Numbered from the stretch's first letter, positions 38,948 to 48,070 are shown. The stretch is 64,000 bases of DNA from Woeseiaceae bacterium (GCA_028822065.1 JAPKEL010000004.1:1-64000), one strand, 5' to 3'. Numbers and translations: made by a program. Notes: generated from the letters alone by a model not told the origin.

Positions 38948-40153
38948 ATGAAAACATACCATGCTTACACAAAATCTGGTGCAGAGATATCTTACACTGA
39001 TAAAAAACGATGGTTTTGGCTATTGTCATCTTTCTTTCCCTTACAAGCGCTGATTGGAATATATTTTCACCATATTACTGACAATCAATTATGGTTACTT
39101 CTGCCGTTCATCATTATTTATATTCTAGCCCCATTAATTGATTACATTCTCAAGGAAGATGTGAGTAACCCGCCGGACGAAATCTCTTTAGCGCTTGATG
39201 CAGATAGATATTATCGAGCCTTAACCTATCTTGCCGTGCCTATACACACTCTATCACTGCTTGTGGTCGCTTGGTGGATAGGTACCCAAAATTTAGATTG
39301 GTGGGCATACCTTGGTCTTTCGATAATAGCTGGGATTGTCAGCGGCCTAGGAATCAACACCGGACATGAGCTGGGTCACAAAAGGACGAATTTAGAAAAG
39401 AATTTAGCAAAATTTGTTCTCGCTATCCCTTTTTATGGTCATTTCACGATCGATCATAATCAAGGTCATCACAGAGATGTCGCCACTCCTGATGATGCTT
39501 CTAGCTCTAGGATGGGTGAAAACTTCTATCAATTTTTATACCGAGAAATACCGTCCGCAGTTACTAGATCTTTTCAAATAGAAACGCAAAGACTGTCACG
39601 TAGAAATCAAAATTTCTTCTGCCTGAACAATCAAATTCTTCAATCCTATGCTATCTCAATTGCCCTGCAAGGCTCAATCGTAATAATATTTGGTTTAGAA
39701 ATGCTTCCGTTTTTGGTTATACATAATGCTTTTGCATGGTTTCAATTAAGCAGCGCTAATTATATTGAGCATTATGGCTTACTTCGCCTAAAAGAGAAGT
39801 CAGGACATTATGAGCGATGTAAGCCCCATCACTCATGGAATAGCAATCATATTTTTAGCAACTTAGTATTTTTTCATTTGCAGCGCCATTCAGACCATCA
39901 CACTCACCCAACGCGTCGTTATCAATCTTTAAAACATTATGAAGATCTACCCTCTTTACCAAATGGTTACCTAGGTTGCTATTTAATTGCCTATCTACCT
40001 TGGCTATGGTTTTATATTATGGACAAACGTCTACTGCAACTAAACCATATCAAAGGCGACCTTACGAAAATCAATATCCATCCGCAGAAAAAAATATTTC
40101 TACTAGATAAGTATCGTCATAACGAATACCAAGAGGCGCAAGAGTCATGTTGA
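38948..40153 (+). CDS. alkB: Alkane 1-monooxygenase AlkB
   Basis: An integral-membrane diiron hydroxylase that oxidises medium-chain alkanes to 1-alkanols. All histidine boxes are present: HELGH (140-144), HNQGHHRD (from 170), the AlkB-type EHYG (274-277) and HSDHH (314-318). The flanking HRDVATPDDASSSRMGE and THPTRRYQSL are specific to AlkB among the FA-desaturase-like family. Several hydrophobic segments precede the first box. The 401-residue length is normal. The rubredoxin gene overlaps its last 7 bases. No rubredoxin reductase or LuxR/AraC-type regulator is adjacent. Confidence 0.95.
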   Translation: MKTYHAYTKSGAEISYTDKKRWFWLLSSFFPLQALIGIYFHHITDNQLWLLLPFIIIYILAPLIDYILKEDVSNPPDEISLALDADRYYRALTYLAVPIHTLSLLVVAWWIGTQNLDWWAYLGLSIIAGIVSGLGINTGHELGHKRTNLEKNLAKFVLAIPFYGHFTIDHNQGHHRDVATPDDASSSRMGENFYQFLYREIPSAVTRSFQIETQRLSRRNQNFFCLNNQILQSYAISIALQGSIVIIFGLEMLPFLVIHNAFAWFQLSSANYIEHYGLLRLKEKSGHYERCKPHHSWNSNHIFSNLVFFHLQRHSDHHTHPTRRYQSLKHYEDLPSLPNGYLGCYLIAYLPWLWFYIMDKRLLQLNHIKGDLTKINIHPQKKIFLLDKYRHNEYQEAQESC

Positions 40154-40317
40154 AACACCAGTGTCCAGAATGCTCATACATTTATGATGCTAAAATTGGC
40201 GACCAATTTGAAGGATATCCTCCTGGTAGACTTTTTTCTGACTTACCGGATGATTTTACATGCCCAGATTGTGCTGTCCGCTTTAAGATCGACTTTATTG
40301 AGGTATCTTCAGCTTAA
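40147..40317 (+). CDS. Rubredoxin (AlkG1-like), coupled to alkB
   Basis: A 56-residue rubredoxin whose ATG lies inside the alkB end (overlap 40147-40153). Four iron-ligating cysteines form CPECSYIYD (Cys6, Cys9) and CPDCAVRFKIDF (Cys39, Cys42), with EGYPPGRLFSDLPDDFTC between. It should carry electrons between a rubredoxin reductase and a partner oxidase, and the overlap makes AlkB the obvious partner. However, the second motif has an Arg after CPDCAV, which is the mark of AlkG1-type rubredoxins; these were reported unable to replace AlkG2-type proteins in alkane hydroxylation. Glycine after each CxxC is replaced by Ser and Ala. Confidence 0.92.
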   Translation: MLKHQCPECSYIYDAKIGDQFEGYPPGRLFSDLPDDFTCPDCAVRFKIDFIEVSSA

Positions 40318-40323
40318 TTTTAT

Positions 40324-41697
40324 CTAACTGCGGTTTTCTCTAACAGCATCCTTGAAGCGATAAAATTGGATCATTCCCTGCAAATAATACCTACGTAAAG
40401 CGCTTAATGGGAATTTTGGTGATAAACCTTGGACTAAATTTGGTAGATTTCTAGGTATTTGATTATTGTTACCATATTTTCCGAGCCATTTTGCAAGTTG
40501 CAGACCCGTCCATGTAGAAGTGTTGACACCGTTACCATGATATCCAAAGCCAAAGAAAACACTTGGATCATCATCAAGGCGCCCTATAGATGGTGTCAAT
40601 CGTCTTGTGAAGCAAACAAAGCCATGCCATTTATGCTCGATTTCGACATTCGACCAATGCGGCCAGATACTTCGCATTACTTTGATAAGGTAATTATAAT
40701 TCTTTTCTGCACCGGCTTGATCGCCAGAAGATGAGCCTCGCCCACCAAATAAGAACCTATTATCAGGTAACAATCGATAGTAATTCACTAATTTTCTAGA
40801 ATTAATGACCGGGTTATCTGTTTGCCATTTATGGGCAGCCAATTCTTCGGTGGTTAAAACTCTTGTGGTAATAATTGAACTGATAATGGGTAAAGCTCGT
40901 GCCTTAAAATTTTCCAATAAATACTCAGGCATAAAGCCATTGGTTGCAAAAATAACGTACTTCGCTTTTAAAGTTCCTGACTTAGTTCTTAGATAATGAG
41001 AACCATTATTTTTTTCCCAATCGATAACCTCACTATCACTAAAGAGTTTCGCTCCATTCTTAATGGCCGCAATTGCTATGCCATTGGCATATCTCAATGG
41101 ATGCAATCCAAATGTAGGTTTTAAAGCAACTCCGCCCCATTGCTCATTTGCATCAAAATATGATTCTTTGAGATTTTCTTTTGAAATAACAGTTGCATTT
41201 AGGCCAAGATATTTCCTTTGAAAGTCTGCATGTTCCGTCATCTCTTCTAAATTTCTTTTTGATCTTGCTACTTGAATTTCAGCTGATCCCTGGATTTTAA
41301 TGTCCATTTGCTCATCTATGATGTTGCTTCTAACAAGCTCTATAGCTTCTACTTGAGATTGATAGTAACTTCGAACATCTTCAAGACTGTATTTTTTGAT
41401 TAGATTTTCCGAAGATTCAGCAACGCCACCAACCGAACAAAAACCACCATTTCGGCCTGAAGCTCCCCAGCCAATATGACCAGCTTCAAGTACAACTACA
41501 TCAATATCATAATCTTTTGCAAGGTGATAAGCGGCTGATAAGCCTGTGTAACCACCACCAATGATTGCTACATCACATGAATTTGAGTCTTCCATTTTCT
41601 TGGTATTTACAACGGCATCGCCTTGTGTTGACTCCCATAGAGAGTCTTCCGGGACATCGTATTTATACATATCTTGATTATAAAGGGATGACTTCAT
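40324..41697 (-). CDS. FAD-dependent amine/amino-acid oxidoreductase (DAO family)
   Basis: A 457-residue flavoprotein of the D-amino acid oxidase superfamily. The N-terminal dinucleotide fold reads VAIIGGGYTGLSAAYHLA, followed by VLEAGHIGWGASGRNGGFC. The C-terminal RLTPSIGRLDDDPSVFFGFG and YHGNGVNTSTWTGLQLAKWL resemble gamma-glutamylputrescine oxidase (PuuB) and related amine oxidases. The pre-FAD segment (YNQDMYKYDVPEDSLWEST) is also PuuB-like. No other Puu gene is adjacent, so the substrate is open. The MFS transporter just upstream on the same strand (32 bases) may import it. Convergent with the rubredoxin gene. Confidence 0.8.
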   Translation of the reverse strand: MKSSLYNQDMYKYDVPEDSLWESTQGDAVVNTKKMEDSNSCDVAIIGGGYTGLSAAYHLAKDYDIDVVVLEAGHIGWGASGRNGGFCSVGGVAESSENLIKKYSLEDVRSYYQSQVEAIELVRSNIIDEQMDIKIQGSAEIQVARSKRNLEEMTEHADFQRKYLGLNATVISKENLKESYFDANEQWGGVALKPTFGLHPLRYANGIAIAAIKNGAKLFSDSEVIDWEKNNGSHYLRTKSGTLKAKYVIFATNGFMPEYLLENFKARALPIISSIITTRVLTTEELAAHKWQTDNPVINSRKLVNYYRLLPDNRFLFGGRGSSSGDQAGAEKNYNYLIKVMRSIWPHWSNVEIEHKWHGFVCFTRRLTPSIGRLDDDPSVFFGFGYHGNGVNTSTWTGLQLAKWLGKYGNNNQIPRNLPNLVQGLSPKFPLSALRRYYLQGMIQFYRFKDAVRENRS

Positions 41698-41729
41698 AAA
41701 TTTACTTAACCGACAATTCTTTATTATTG

Positions 41730-42917
41730 TTATTGCTTGGTGGCAAACAACGCTTTCGTTTCATTATTAGTCATTCTTAATCCCACTGCAATCATGAGCA
41801 AAAAGGGTAATGGAATCAATACTAAGGTATACCATCCATAATGATACATAATGGTACCAGCCAACAATGAACCTAATGCTGACATTCCAAATACGCAAAA
41901 TTCATTAATACCTTGAGCTTTAAATCTTTCGCTGACGCGATAAGTGTAGGTGAGCATAGTAGTACTGCCTATATATAAGAAATTCCAACCAATACCCAGC
42001 ATCACCAGAGCTGTCCAGTAACTAAATATGGATTGACCAGCCAATCCGGCAAAGCATGCGAAAAGAAGACCAAAAACACCGAGCATCATTATTTTTGTAA
42101 GACCAAACCTTTCGATTAAAAACCCAGAAATTAAGGATGGAATATACATCGCTAAGACATGGCTCCTAATTACATTGGCCGTCGCTTCAATAGAGTACCC
42201 ATCAATAACATGCATGCTTAAGGGTGTTGCAGTCATGATGAAAGTCATTGAACCGTATGCAACAGTACCACCAAGCATAGCCATAATAAAAACTCGCTGA
42301 CCCATAATTAGAGATAGTGGACGACTAGTATCTCCAGCAGCTTGAACATCAGAGCTCCGAAAAGGTTCAAGTAACAACAATAAAATAGACTGCATTCCAA
42401 ATAAAACAGACAAAGAGATCAAGCTACCTGCATAAGGAATACCTTCAATCCAATTCTGACCTCTTGTCACCAATTCAGGTCCTAATATAGCACCACCAAT
42501 TGCACCCAATAAGATCATGGAGATTGCCCGGGGAACAAATTTTTGTTCAACACTTTCTGCTGCAGCATAACGATATTGCTGGGAAAAGGCAGTATTAATC
42601 CCAAACATAGCTGCTGCAAGAACAAACACATTGAAACTTTGTATCTGTAATGCATAAGCAGCGATCAAAACAGCGCTTGCTGCTGAAAGAGAAGCAATAC
42701 TTGAGCCCAGCTTACGTCCAATCTTCTTCATTAGCATCGTGGCAGGGATCGCTGCTAATGCCGTTACCACTACCATGAGTGATACAGGAAGTGTCGCAAT
42801 TGACTGATTATCAGTCAGCGATGAACCAATAATTCCACCAAGAGTAACGATCACAATTTGACCGGTAGCTGATATTAACTGACAAAAGAAAAGTATGAGT
42901 AAATTACGAGAATTCAT
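41730..42917 (-). CDS. MFS transporter
   Basis: A 395-residue major facilitator superfamily permease with about twelve hydrophobic segments. The loop 2-3 motif is recognisable as MLMKKIGRKLGSSIASLSA, and its counterpart in the second half reads LIERFGLTKIMMLGVFG. The substrate is unknown. It lies upstream of the FAD oxidoreductase gene on the same strand with a 32-base gap, suggesting that it brings in or exports the amine handled by that enzyme. That link is inference from position only. Confidence 0.85.
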   Translation of the reverse strand: MNSRNLLILFFCQLISATGQIVIVTLGGIIGSSLTDNQSIATLPVSLMVVVTALAAIPATMLMKKIGRKLGSSIASLSAASAVLIAAYALQIQSFNVFVLAAAMFGINTAFSQQYRYAAAESVEQKFVPRAISMILLGAIGGAILGPELVTRGQNWIEGIPYAGSLISLSVLFGMQSILLLLLEPFRSSDVQAAGDTSRPLSLIMGQRVFIMAMLGGTVAYGSMTFIMTATPLSMHVIDGYSIEATANVIRSHVLAMYIPSLISGFLIERFGLTKIMMLGVFGLLFACFAGLAGQSIFSYWTALVMLGIGWNFLYIGSTTMLTYTYRVSERFKAQGINEFCVFGMSALGSLLAGTIMYHYGWYTLVLIPLPFLLMIAVGLRMTNNETKALFATKQ

Positions 42918-43067
42918 TTTCCATCTTTATTAAAAATACGATATTTAGAAAACTAAAATGACAACGCATTCTACATAATTAACAAAATAATAACCGTAAA
43001 TTTTATAGCAATAAATTGATTCATCATTAAGATGTACAATCACGAGTAACTAAAATCGGATGCCTTA

Positions 43068-43883
43068 ATGATAAATAGAGAGAATTATTTTCAATATTTC
43101 AAGTACAGTATTTATATATTATTGACGATCAATTTCTATTTCTTTTTTACAGAAGATCTCGAAGCTTTCTCAATACGCTTCCCAAACGGGATCTCAATAG
43201 ACCAGGTTATCAATGCTTATGCCACTACTATCGATACGGTTGCATGGCTTGCGCTCCTTTGGATACTAGAGCTCGAAACATACGTGCTTGAAGATGAGCA
43301 AATTACGCCGCTGATGACACTGCTGTCGCTAATAATCAAAGCAATCTGTTACGGTTTTATTGTCTATGCATTTTTTGGTTATTGTGTAAGCCTACTCTTC
43401 TACTATAATACTAGCTCCCCCCAAGAGATGGATTTATGCTCCCTAGTTAATGAAAACTGGAGCTATTCGCAAATGATTAATGAATACACGTCTATATCTT
43501 CTGAAAATTGCTCATTACTAAGCGCAGCCAATGAATTTGTGAGATTCGGCGACACCTATGCCATCGTAGATGTTGCAGGTTCAAAGGATATTATCTGGCT
43601 CGGATGGGTTGATGTAATTAATTCAGGAGTTTGGATACTGGTGGTCTTTATCATTGAATTAAACATCAGGCTTCAAGAAAAAAATACTCATCAAAATATG
43701 TCACTAAAGCTTAGTAAATTCAATCAATATTTCCTGTACCCAATTCTTTTTATTAATGCATTTTATTGGGGTATAGAAGGAGACTTTGTAGATTTCTGGG
43801 ACGCCTTCTTATGGCTTGTTGCTTTCATTTTTATTGAATTAAATATCATCCAATGGCGAGATGAAAATACAGAACAACCATGA
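43068..43883 (+). CDS. Unrecognised multi-pass membrane protein
   Basis: A 271-residue protein with about six hydrophobic helices: around residues 12-28, 55-72, 80-115 (probably two), 185-205, and a C-terminal pair at about 222-262. Glutamates sit within or beside helices in a repeated pattern: WILELETYVL, FIIELNIRLQ, FIFIELNIIQW. This suggests a related helix used three times. Acidic loops and a Cys-containing central loop separate the two halves. No known family was recognised. It stands alone between the MFS gene (divergent) and the sugar dehydrogenase small-subunit gene 102 bases downstream. Confidence 0.75.
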   Translation: MINRENYFQYFKYSIYILLTINFYFFFTEDLEAFSIRFPNGISIDQVINAYATTIDTVAWLALLWILELETYVLEDEQITPLMTLLSLIIKAICYGFIVYAFFGYCVSLLFYYNTSSPQEMDLCSLVNENWSYSQMINEYTSISSENCSLLSAANEFVRFGDTYAIVDVAGSKDIIWLGWVDVINSGVWILVVFIIELNIRLQEKNTHQNMSLKLSKFNQYFLYPILFINAFYWGIEGDFVDFWDAFLWLVAFIFIELNIIQWRDENTEQP

Positions 43884-43985
43884 TGAAATATTACTTCAAT
43901 ATGGCTAGCATAATACTTGATCATAATACTCGCAGAGTTTACATTGAGTTAAAAACTCAATAAAAATATTAAATATAGGAATATA

Positions 43986-44546
43986 GTGGATCGTAGAACA
44001 GCTTTAAAAAATCTTGGGCTAATGTTTGGAACTTCGTTAATATCACCATTAAAAGCTGCTATTGATAATGATTTCGATCCAATCACCCTCACTGGTGCAG
44101 ATCTATTTACCTCCAACCAAAGGGCGGATATTGAAGCATTATCAGAAATTATCATTCCAGAAACTGACACGCCTGGTGCAAGTGAAGCTCAAGTATTAAA
44201 TTACATCGAAAGTATGCTTCAAGAATGGTATCCAATAGATCATAGAAAGACTTTTATGGATGGTTTCAAATATTTTCAAGATCAATGCTTTTTATTGCAT
44301 AAGAAGCATTTCAACGAATTAAGGAAGGAGCTGCAGCTTGATTTTGTAGATTCCCTTAATACAACGATAGATAGACCTAATTACAACGATTACGCTAATT
44401 TCTTTGAAGAGATGAGGCAGTTGACGATCACAGGGTATTATACCTCAGAAATAGGTATGACTATAGAAAGACATTATTTACCTATCCCCGGAAAATATGA
44501 TGGCGCTTATCCATATGACAAGGTTAAAACACTTTTTACTTCTTAG
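43986..44546 (+). CDS. Gluconate 2-dehydrogenase subunit 3 family protein (Tat)
   Basis: A 186-residue exported protein starting at a GTG with TAGGA 5 bases upstream. The N-terminus MDRRTALKNLGLMFGTSLIS is a twin-arginine signal. The mature part has the family pattern ALSEIIIPETDTPGASEA and later YYTSEIGM. Family members are small subunits of membrane or periplasmic GMC-type sugar dehydrogenases and can carry the signal-less large subunit through the Tat pore. The likely partner is the GMC oxidoreductase encoded convergently at 45314-46999. A DUF1080 protein gene follows after 9 bases. Function is by family and context. Confidence 0.85.
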   Translation: MDRRTALKNLGLMFGTSLISPLKAAIDNDFDPITLTGADLFTSNQRADIEALSEIIIPETDTPGASEAQVLNYIESMLQEWYPIDHRKTFMDGFKYFQDQCFLLHKKHFNELRKELQLDFVDSLNTTIDRPNYNDYANFFEEMRQLTITGYYTSEIGMTIERHYLPIPGKYDGAYPYDKVKTLFTS

Positions 44547-44555
44547 GGTTATAAA

Positions 44556-45305
44556 ATGAACAATAATATAATTATTAAGGTTAAGTTAATTATATTAATA
44601 CTTGTATTAAATACAAATTTAATTATATCAGCTCAAGAAATTACAAATCCAGAAGATACAGAAGTATGGGGGCCCACCCCATTACTAATAAATACACCCA
44701 GTCAATCATTACCATCTGATGCAATAATACTTTTTAATGAGAAATCATTAGATAATTGGAAGAAGCTCGACGGTAGTAAGGCCCTTTGGTCGGTCGCAAA
44801 AGATACCTTTACAATAAAACCTGGCACTGGCGACATCATTACCAACCAAGAATTTGCAGATGTACAGCTGCATATTGAGTGGCGAACTCCAATTGTAGAA
44901 AATGTCATGGGTCAAAATCGAGGTAATAGTGGTATATTTTTTCAACAACGTTATGAATTACAAATACTTGATTCATTCAAAAATAAAACGTATGTCAATG
45001 GCCAAGCAGGGAGTATTTACAAACAATTTAGCCCTTTGGTTAATGCCAGTAAAAAGTCTGGCATATGGCAAACTTATGACATTATCTTTATAGCGCCAAC
45101 TTTTAATATCGATAAAAGTGTCAAAACGAATGCAAGTATGACTGTTTTTCATAATGGTGTTCTAATTCAATATAATTCTACTCTAAAAGGATCAACTACT
45201 TATATTGGTCTGCCTGAGTATGAATTTCACGGAAAGGATTCAATCTTACTCCAAGATCACGGTAGCAAAGTCTCATTTAGGAATATCTGGGCACGAGAGC
45301 TATAA
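44556..45305 (+). CDS. DUF1080 (3-keto-disaccharide hydrolase) exported protein
   Basis: A 249-residue protein with a signal peptide (to about residue 27) and one DUF1080 domain of concanavalin-like beta-sandwich fold. The typical phrases are present: IILFNEKSLDNWKK, FADVQLHIEWRTP, GNSGIFFQQRYELQILDS and WQTYDIIFIAP, plus a late QDHGSKVSFRNIWAREL. The Pfam family is described as 3-keto-disaccharide hydrolase, cleaving glycosides after their sugar is oxidised at C3. The neighbouring GMC oxidoreductase and subunit 3-like protein would supply that oxidation. The sugar substrate is unknown. Confidence 0.85.
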   Translation: MNNNIIIKVKLIILILVLNTNLIISAQEITNPEDTEVWGPTPLLINTPSQSLPSDAIILFNEKSLDNWKKLDGSKALWSVAKDTFTIKPGTGDIITNQEFADVQLHIEWRTPIVENVMGQNRGNSGIFFQQRYELQILDSFKNKTYVNGQAGSIYKQFSPLVNASKKSGIWQTYDIIFIAPTFNIDKSVKTNASMTVFHNGVLIQYNSTLKGSTTYIGLPEYEFHGKDSILLQDHGSKVSFRNIWAREL

Positions 45306-45313
45306 TTCGGTAA

Positions 45314-46999
45314 TTATATTTTATTTGAACGTAACTGGTCTACTGCATAGTCAACAGCTCTTGCAGTGAGCGCCATATATGTAATAGATGGATTAACGCA
45401 AGAAGCTGACGTCATAATAGATCCATCTGTTATAAATACATTCTCTGCAACATGCATCTGATTCTGACGATTTACGATCGATTCTTTAGGGTCATTGCCC
45501 ATTCGAGCACCACCCATTTCATGAATGCCAGTTCCAGGAGCAGAAGGTGTGCTTCTGGTCTTTATGTTACTGCAACCAGCACTTTTTAGCATTTTTACAG
45601 CCTGATCAGTCGCATCTCTAATCATATTTAGCTCATTCTTACTCCATTCAAACTCAAATTTAACTTGAGGAATACCAAAACGGTCTACTTTATTACTGTC
45701 CAGCAGCATTCTATTTTTACTGCGAGGCAAAACTTCGCAAAATGCATGTAAAGGAAGTTGCCATGGCCCTGGAGTACGAAGGTTTTTCTTTAGTTGAGCG
45801 CCGTAACCGGTGATATTCTCAGGTGGCAAACGACCATCACCCCATGATTGAAAATTATACCCTCTGCTAAAATTGATGCTTTTATCTTGATTCTTTAAAT
45901 TTCTAAACCTTGGGACATACATTGCAGTTGGTCGGCGACCATATTCCACATATTCTTTGAAATAAGGTAATACGCCTGTTGCGCCGGTACCGAACGTATG
46001 GTCCATTAGGTATCGACCTAAATTATCATAGTTATTACCCAGCCCTTGAGGCATTGATTGAGATTTCGAATTTAATAGAATCTGATTTGATGCAACCGAT
46101 GAAGCACAAAGAAAGATAACTCGAGCAGATAATTTATAACACTGTCTCGTCTGTGTATCAATAACATTAATCGCAGTTATTCTTTTTCCGCTACTATCAT
46201 ATATTAATGAATCAACAAGTGTATTTGCCTTGATAGTTAGATTGCCCGTCTTTTGGGCGGCTGGAAGTGTTGAACTTTGGGTTGAAAAATAGGCACCAAA
46301 TGAACATCCACGATCGCATTGAGATCTATACATACATCGACTGCGTTTTTGATTAGGTAGTGTGGTAGTTAGATTTGCCGTCCTTCCAATAGTAACAACC
46401 CTGCCATCAAAATGATGAGCGACCGATTTTTTAAAATGCTTCTCTGCTATATTTAATGGCATAGCTGGCAGAAACTCGCCATCTGGTAACTGCATAAGAT
46501 TTAATTTTTCACCGGATACACCAACAAATTCTTCTACATATGAATACCATGGCGCTATATCTTTATACCTTATCGGCCAATCTATACCATAACCATCTTT
46601 TTTGTTAGCACCGAAATCAATATCACTCCATCGATAACATTGACGCCCCCAAAGTATTGATCTTCCTCCAAAAATATCGGACCGTATCCAATTGAAAGGT
46701 TTGTCTATATTATTTATATAAGGATTTTTTCGATCATCATTGAAGAAATGATAATTGGTTGGGCTCGTTACAGTAGCATTATGCGTAAAACGATCTTTAC
46801 TCTTCTCATTTGGTGGCCAGTGACCGCGGTAAGGCAAATCAAATGCACCTTTATTTTCTGTTGGATAATCATGTTGATGCCGAACTGGCCGTCCACGATC
46901 CAATAATAGAGTTTTTAATCCTTTTTCGGTAAGTTCTTTTGCCGCCCATCCACCTGAAATACCAGAACCAATTACAATAGCGTCGAAATCTGTAATCAT
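45314..46999 (-). CDS. GMC family oxidoreductase (sugar dehydrogenase large subunit)
   Basis: A 561-residue flavoprotein of the glucose-methanol-choline family. The FAD-binding motif is AIVIGSGISGGWAAKELTEK near the N-terminus. The C-terminal catalytic region contains GTGIHEMGGARMG (conserved His) and SCVNPSITYMALTARAV (conserved Asn). There is no signal peptide, so export would need a Tat partner, which the gluconate dehydrogenase subunit 3-like protein across the locus can provide. It resembles the large subunit of periplasmic sugar or glucoside 3-dehydrogenases. A cysteine cluster (SRCMYRSQCDRGCSFG) may hold an iron-sulfur centre. It is convergent with the DUF1080 gene. Confidence 0.87.
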   Translation of the reverse strand: MITDFDAIVIGSGISGGWAAKELTEKGLKTLLLDRGRPVRHQHDYPTENKGAFDLPYRGHWPPNEKSKDRFTHNATVTSPTNYHFFNDDRKNPYINNIDKPFNWIRSDIFGGRSILWGRQCYRWSDIDFGANKKDGYGIDWPIRYKDIAPWYSYVEEFVGVSGEKLNLMQLPDGEFLPAMPLNIAEKHFKKSVAHHFDGRVVTIGRTANLTTTLPNQKRSRCMYRSQCDRGCSFGAYFSTQSSTLPAAQKTGNLTIKANTLVDSLIYDSSGKRITAINVIDTQTRQCYKLSARVIFLCASSVASNQILLNSKSQSMPQGLGNNYDNLGRYLMDHTFGTGATGVLPYFKEYVEYGRRPTAMYVPRFRNLKNQDKSINFSRGYNFQSWGDGRLPPENITGYGAQLKKNLRTPGPWQLPLHAFCEVLPRSKNRMLLDSNKVDRFGIPQVKFEFEWSKNELNMIRDATDQAVKMLKSAGCSNIKTRSTPSAPGTGIHEMGGARMGNDPKESIVNRQNQMHVAENVFITDGSIMTSASCVNPSITYMALTARAVDYAVDQLRSNKI

Positions 47000-47009
47000 T
47001 ATTATTTGC

Positions 47010-47429
47010 TCAATTAATCATTTGAATCGATATTAAAGGGCTCTCAATTATCTCTGATGAGAATAAATAAGGATAATCCTGAACACTTAATCCAGTAAGG
47101 TGATGACTCTCATCTAAATTCATGAGCCAAGGGTGCCACTCATCAAGCTCATTACGCCGATAATAGCCAGATACTTGCCATTTTTTATTCTCCGGGGAAA
47201 TATAAGTTTTACCCACATCCTTATCGGCATTAACCGGATCAATCACTTCAATATCGGCGGGTAAACCAAGTTGTTCAATCAATAAAACATTCGCTTTTGT
47301 TACGATTTGCTCTTCAAGTTTTCGTTGCGCTTGATAAGGGGGTTTGATAGTTGATTGATAAACAAACCATGAAAGTACGAATCCGGTTGTTAACGCAAAG
47401 ATAATTTGTTTAATAGTATATTTCTTCAT
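47010..47429 (-). CDS. Unrecognised membrane-anchored protein coupled to queE
   Basis: A 139-residue protein of unknown family. One N-terminal hydrophobic helix (TIKQIIFALTTGFVLSWFVY) is followed by a soluble domain that should face the periplasm, with WQVSGYYRRNELDEWHPWL and a late GLSVQDYPYLFSS. The start is the ATG at 47429, which shares its A with the queE stop (TAATG); an upstream extension of the frame lies inside queE. The GMC oxidoreductase gene begins 10 bases after its stop. No link to queuosine synthesis is evident; it may belong functionally with the sugar dehydrogenase. Confidence 0.7.
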   Translation of the reverse strand: MKKYTIKQIIFALTTGFVLSWFVYQSTIKPPYQAQRKLEEQIVTKANVLLIEQLGLPADIEVIDPVNADKDVGKTYISPENKKWQVSGYYRRNELDEWHPWLMNLDESHHLTGLSVQDYPYLFSSEIIESPLISIQMIN

Positions 47430-48070
47430 TATGGTAACCCTAATATTTTGTGACTTTGAATACTCAATTTCCATTGTGGATTTTTTAGGCAATATTCTAT
47501 AGACGCCTTTGTATTTAATTTTAAATTATCATCATCCAGTGGCTGTAAGAAAAAATAATCAAAATCTAATTCCTGAAATAAATGTGGCGCTGCCGATTTT
47601 TCAATTTGTGGATAGACTAGTTTAATTTCATTTCCCGATGTCTGTTTCAAAATTGAGCTCGCTTTAGGACTCACGCATATCCAATCAATATTCTCTGGCG
47701 CTCGAATCGTTCCATTTGTCTCAATACCAATTTCGAATGATTTTCGATGAAATTCATCAATTAAGTCCTTGTCTAGTTGCAACAAAGGCTCTCCACCTGT
47801 ACAAATAACATATGGTGCTATATTACGTTTCGTTTTTGGCCAATTAAGAATAACCTTCTGAACCAAATCTTGAGCGGTTGAGTACTTCCCTCCACCGACA
47901 CCATTTACCCCTCTAAAGTCTGTGTCGCAGAAGCGACATATTGCTGTCTCACGATCCTTTTCTCTACCTGACCATAAATTACAACCTGAAAATCTAAGAA
48001 ACACAGCAGGTCTTCCCGTATGCTGACCTTCCCCTTGCAGGGTGTAATAGATTTCTTTAACGGAATACAT
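47429..48070 (-). CDS. queE: 7-carboxy-7-deazaguanine synthase
   Basis: A radical SAM enzyme that rearranges carboxytetrahydropterin to 7-carboxy-7-deazaguanine for queuosine synthesis. The cluster-binding cysteines form a CX14CX2C pattern (SGCNLWSGREKDRETAICRF then CDTDF) rather than the usual CX3CX2C; this variant is known from Burkholderia QueE. ICTGGEPLLQLD and the late WKLSIQSHKILGLP are typical. The 213-residue length is normal. It follows queC by 2 bases. queD and queF are not in this window. Confidence 0.94.
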   Translation of the reverse strand: MYSVKEIYYTLQGEGQHTGRPAVFLRFSGCNLWSGREKDRETAICRFCDTDFRGVNGVGGGKYSTAQDLVQKVILNWPKTKRNIAPYVICTGGEPLLQLDKDLIDEFHRKSFEIGIETNGTIRAPENIDWICVSPKASSILKQTSGNEIKLVYPQIEKSAAPHLFQELDFDYFFLQPLDDDNLKLNTKASIEYCLKNPQWKLSIQSHKILGLP

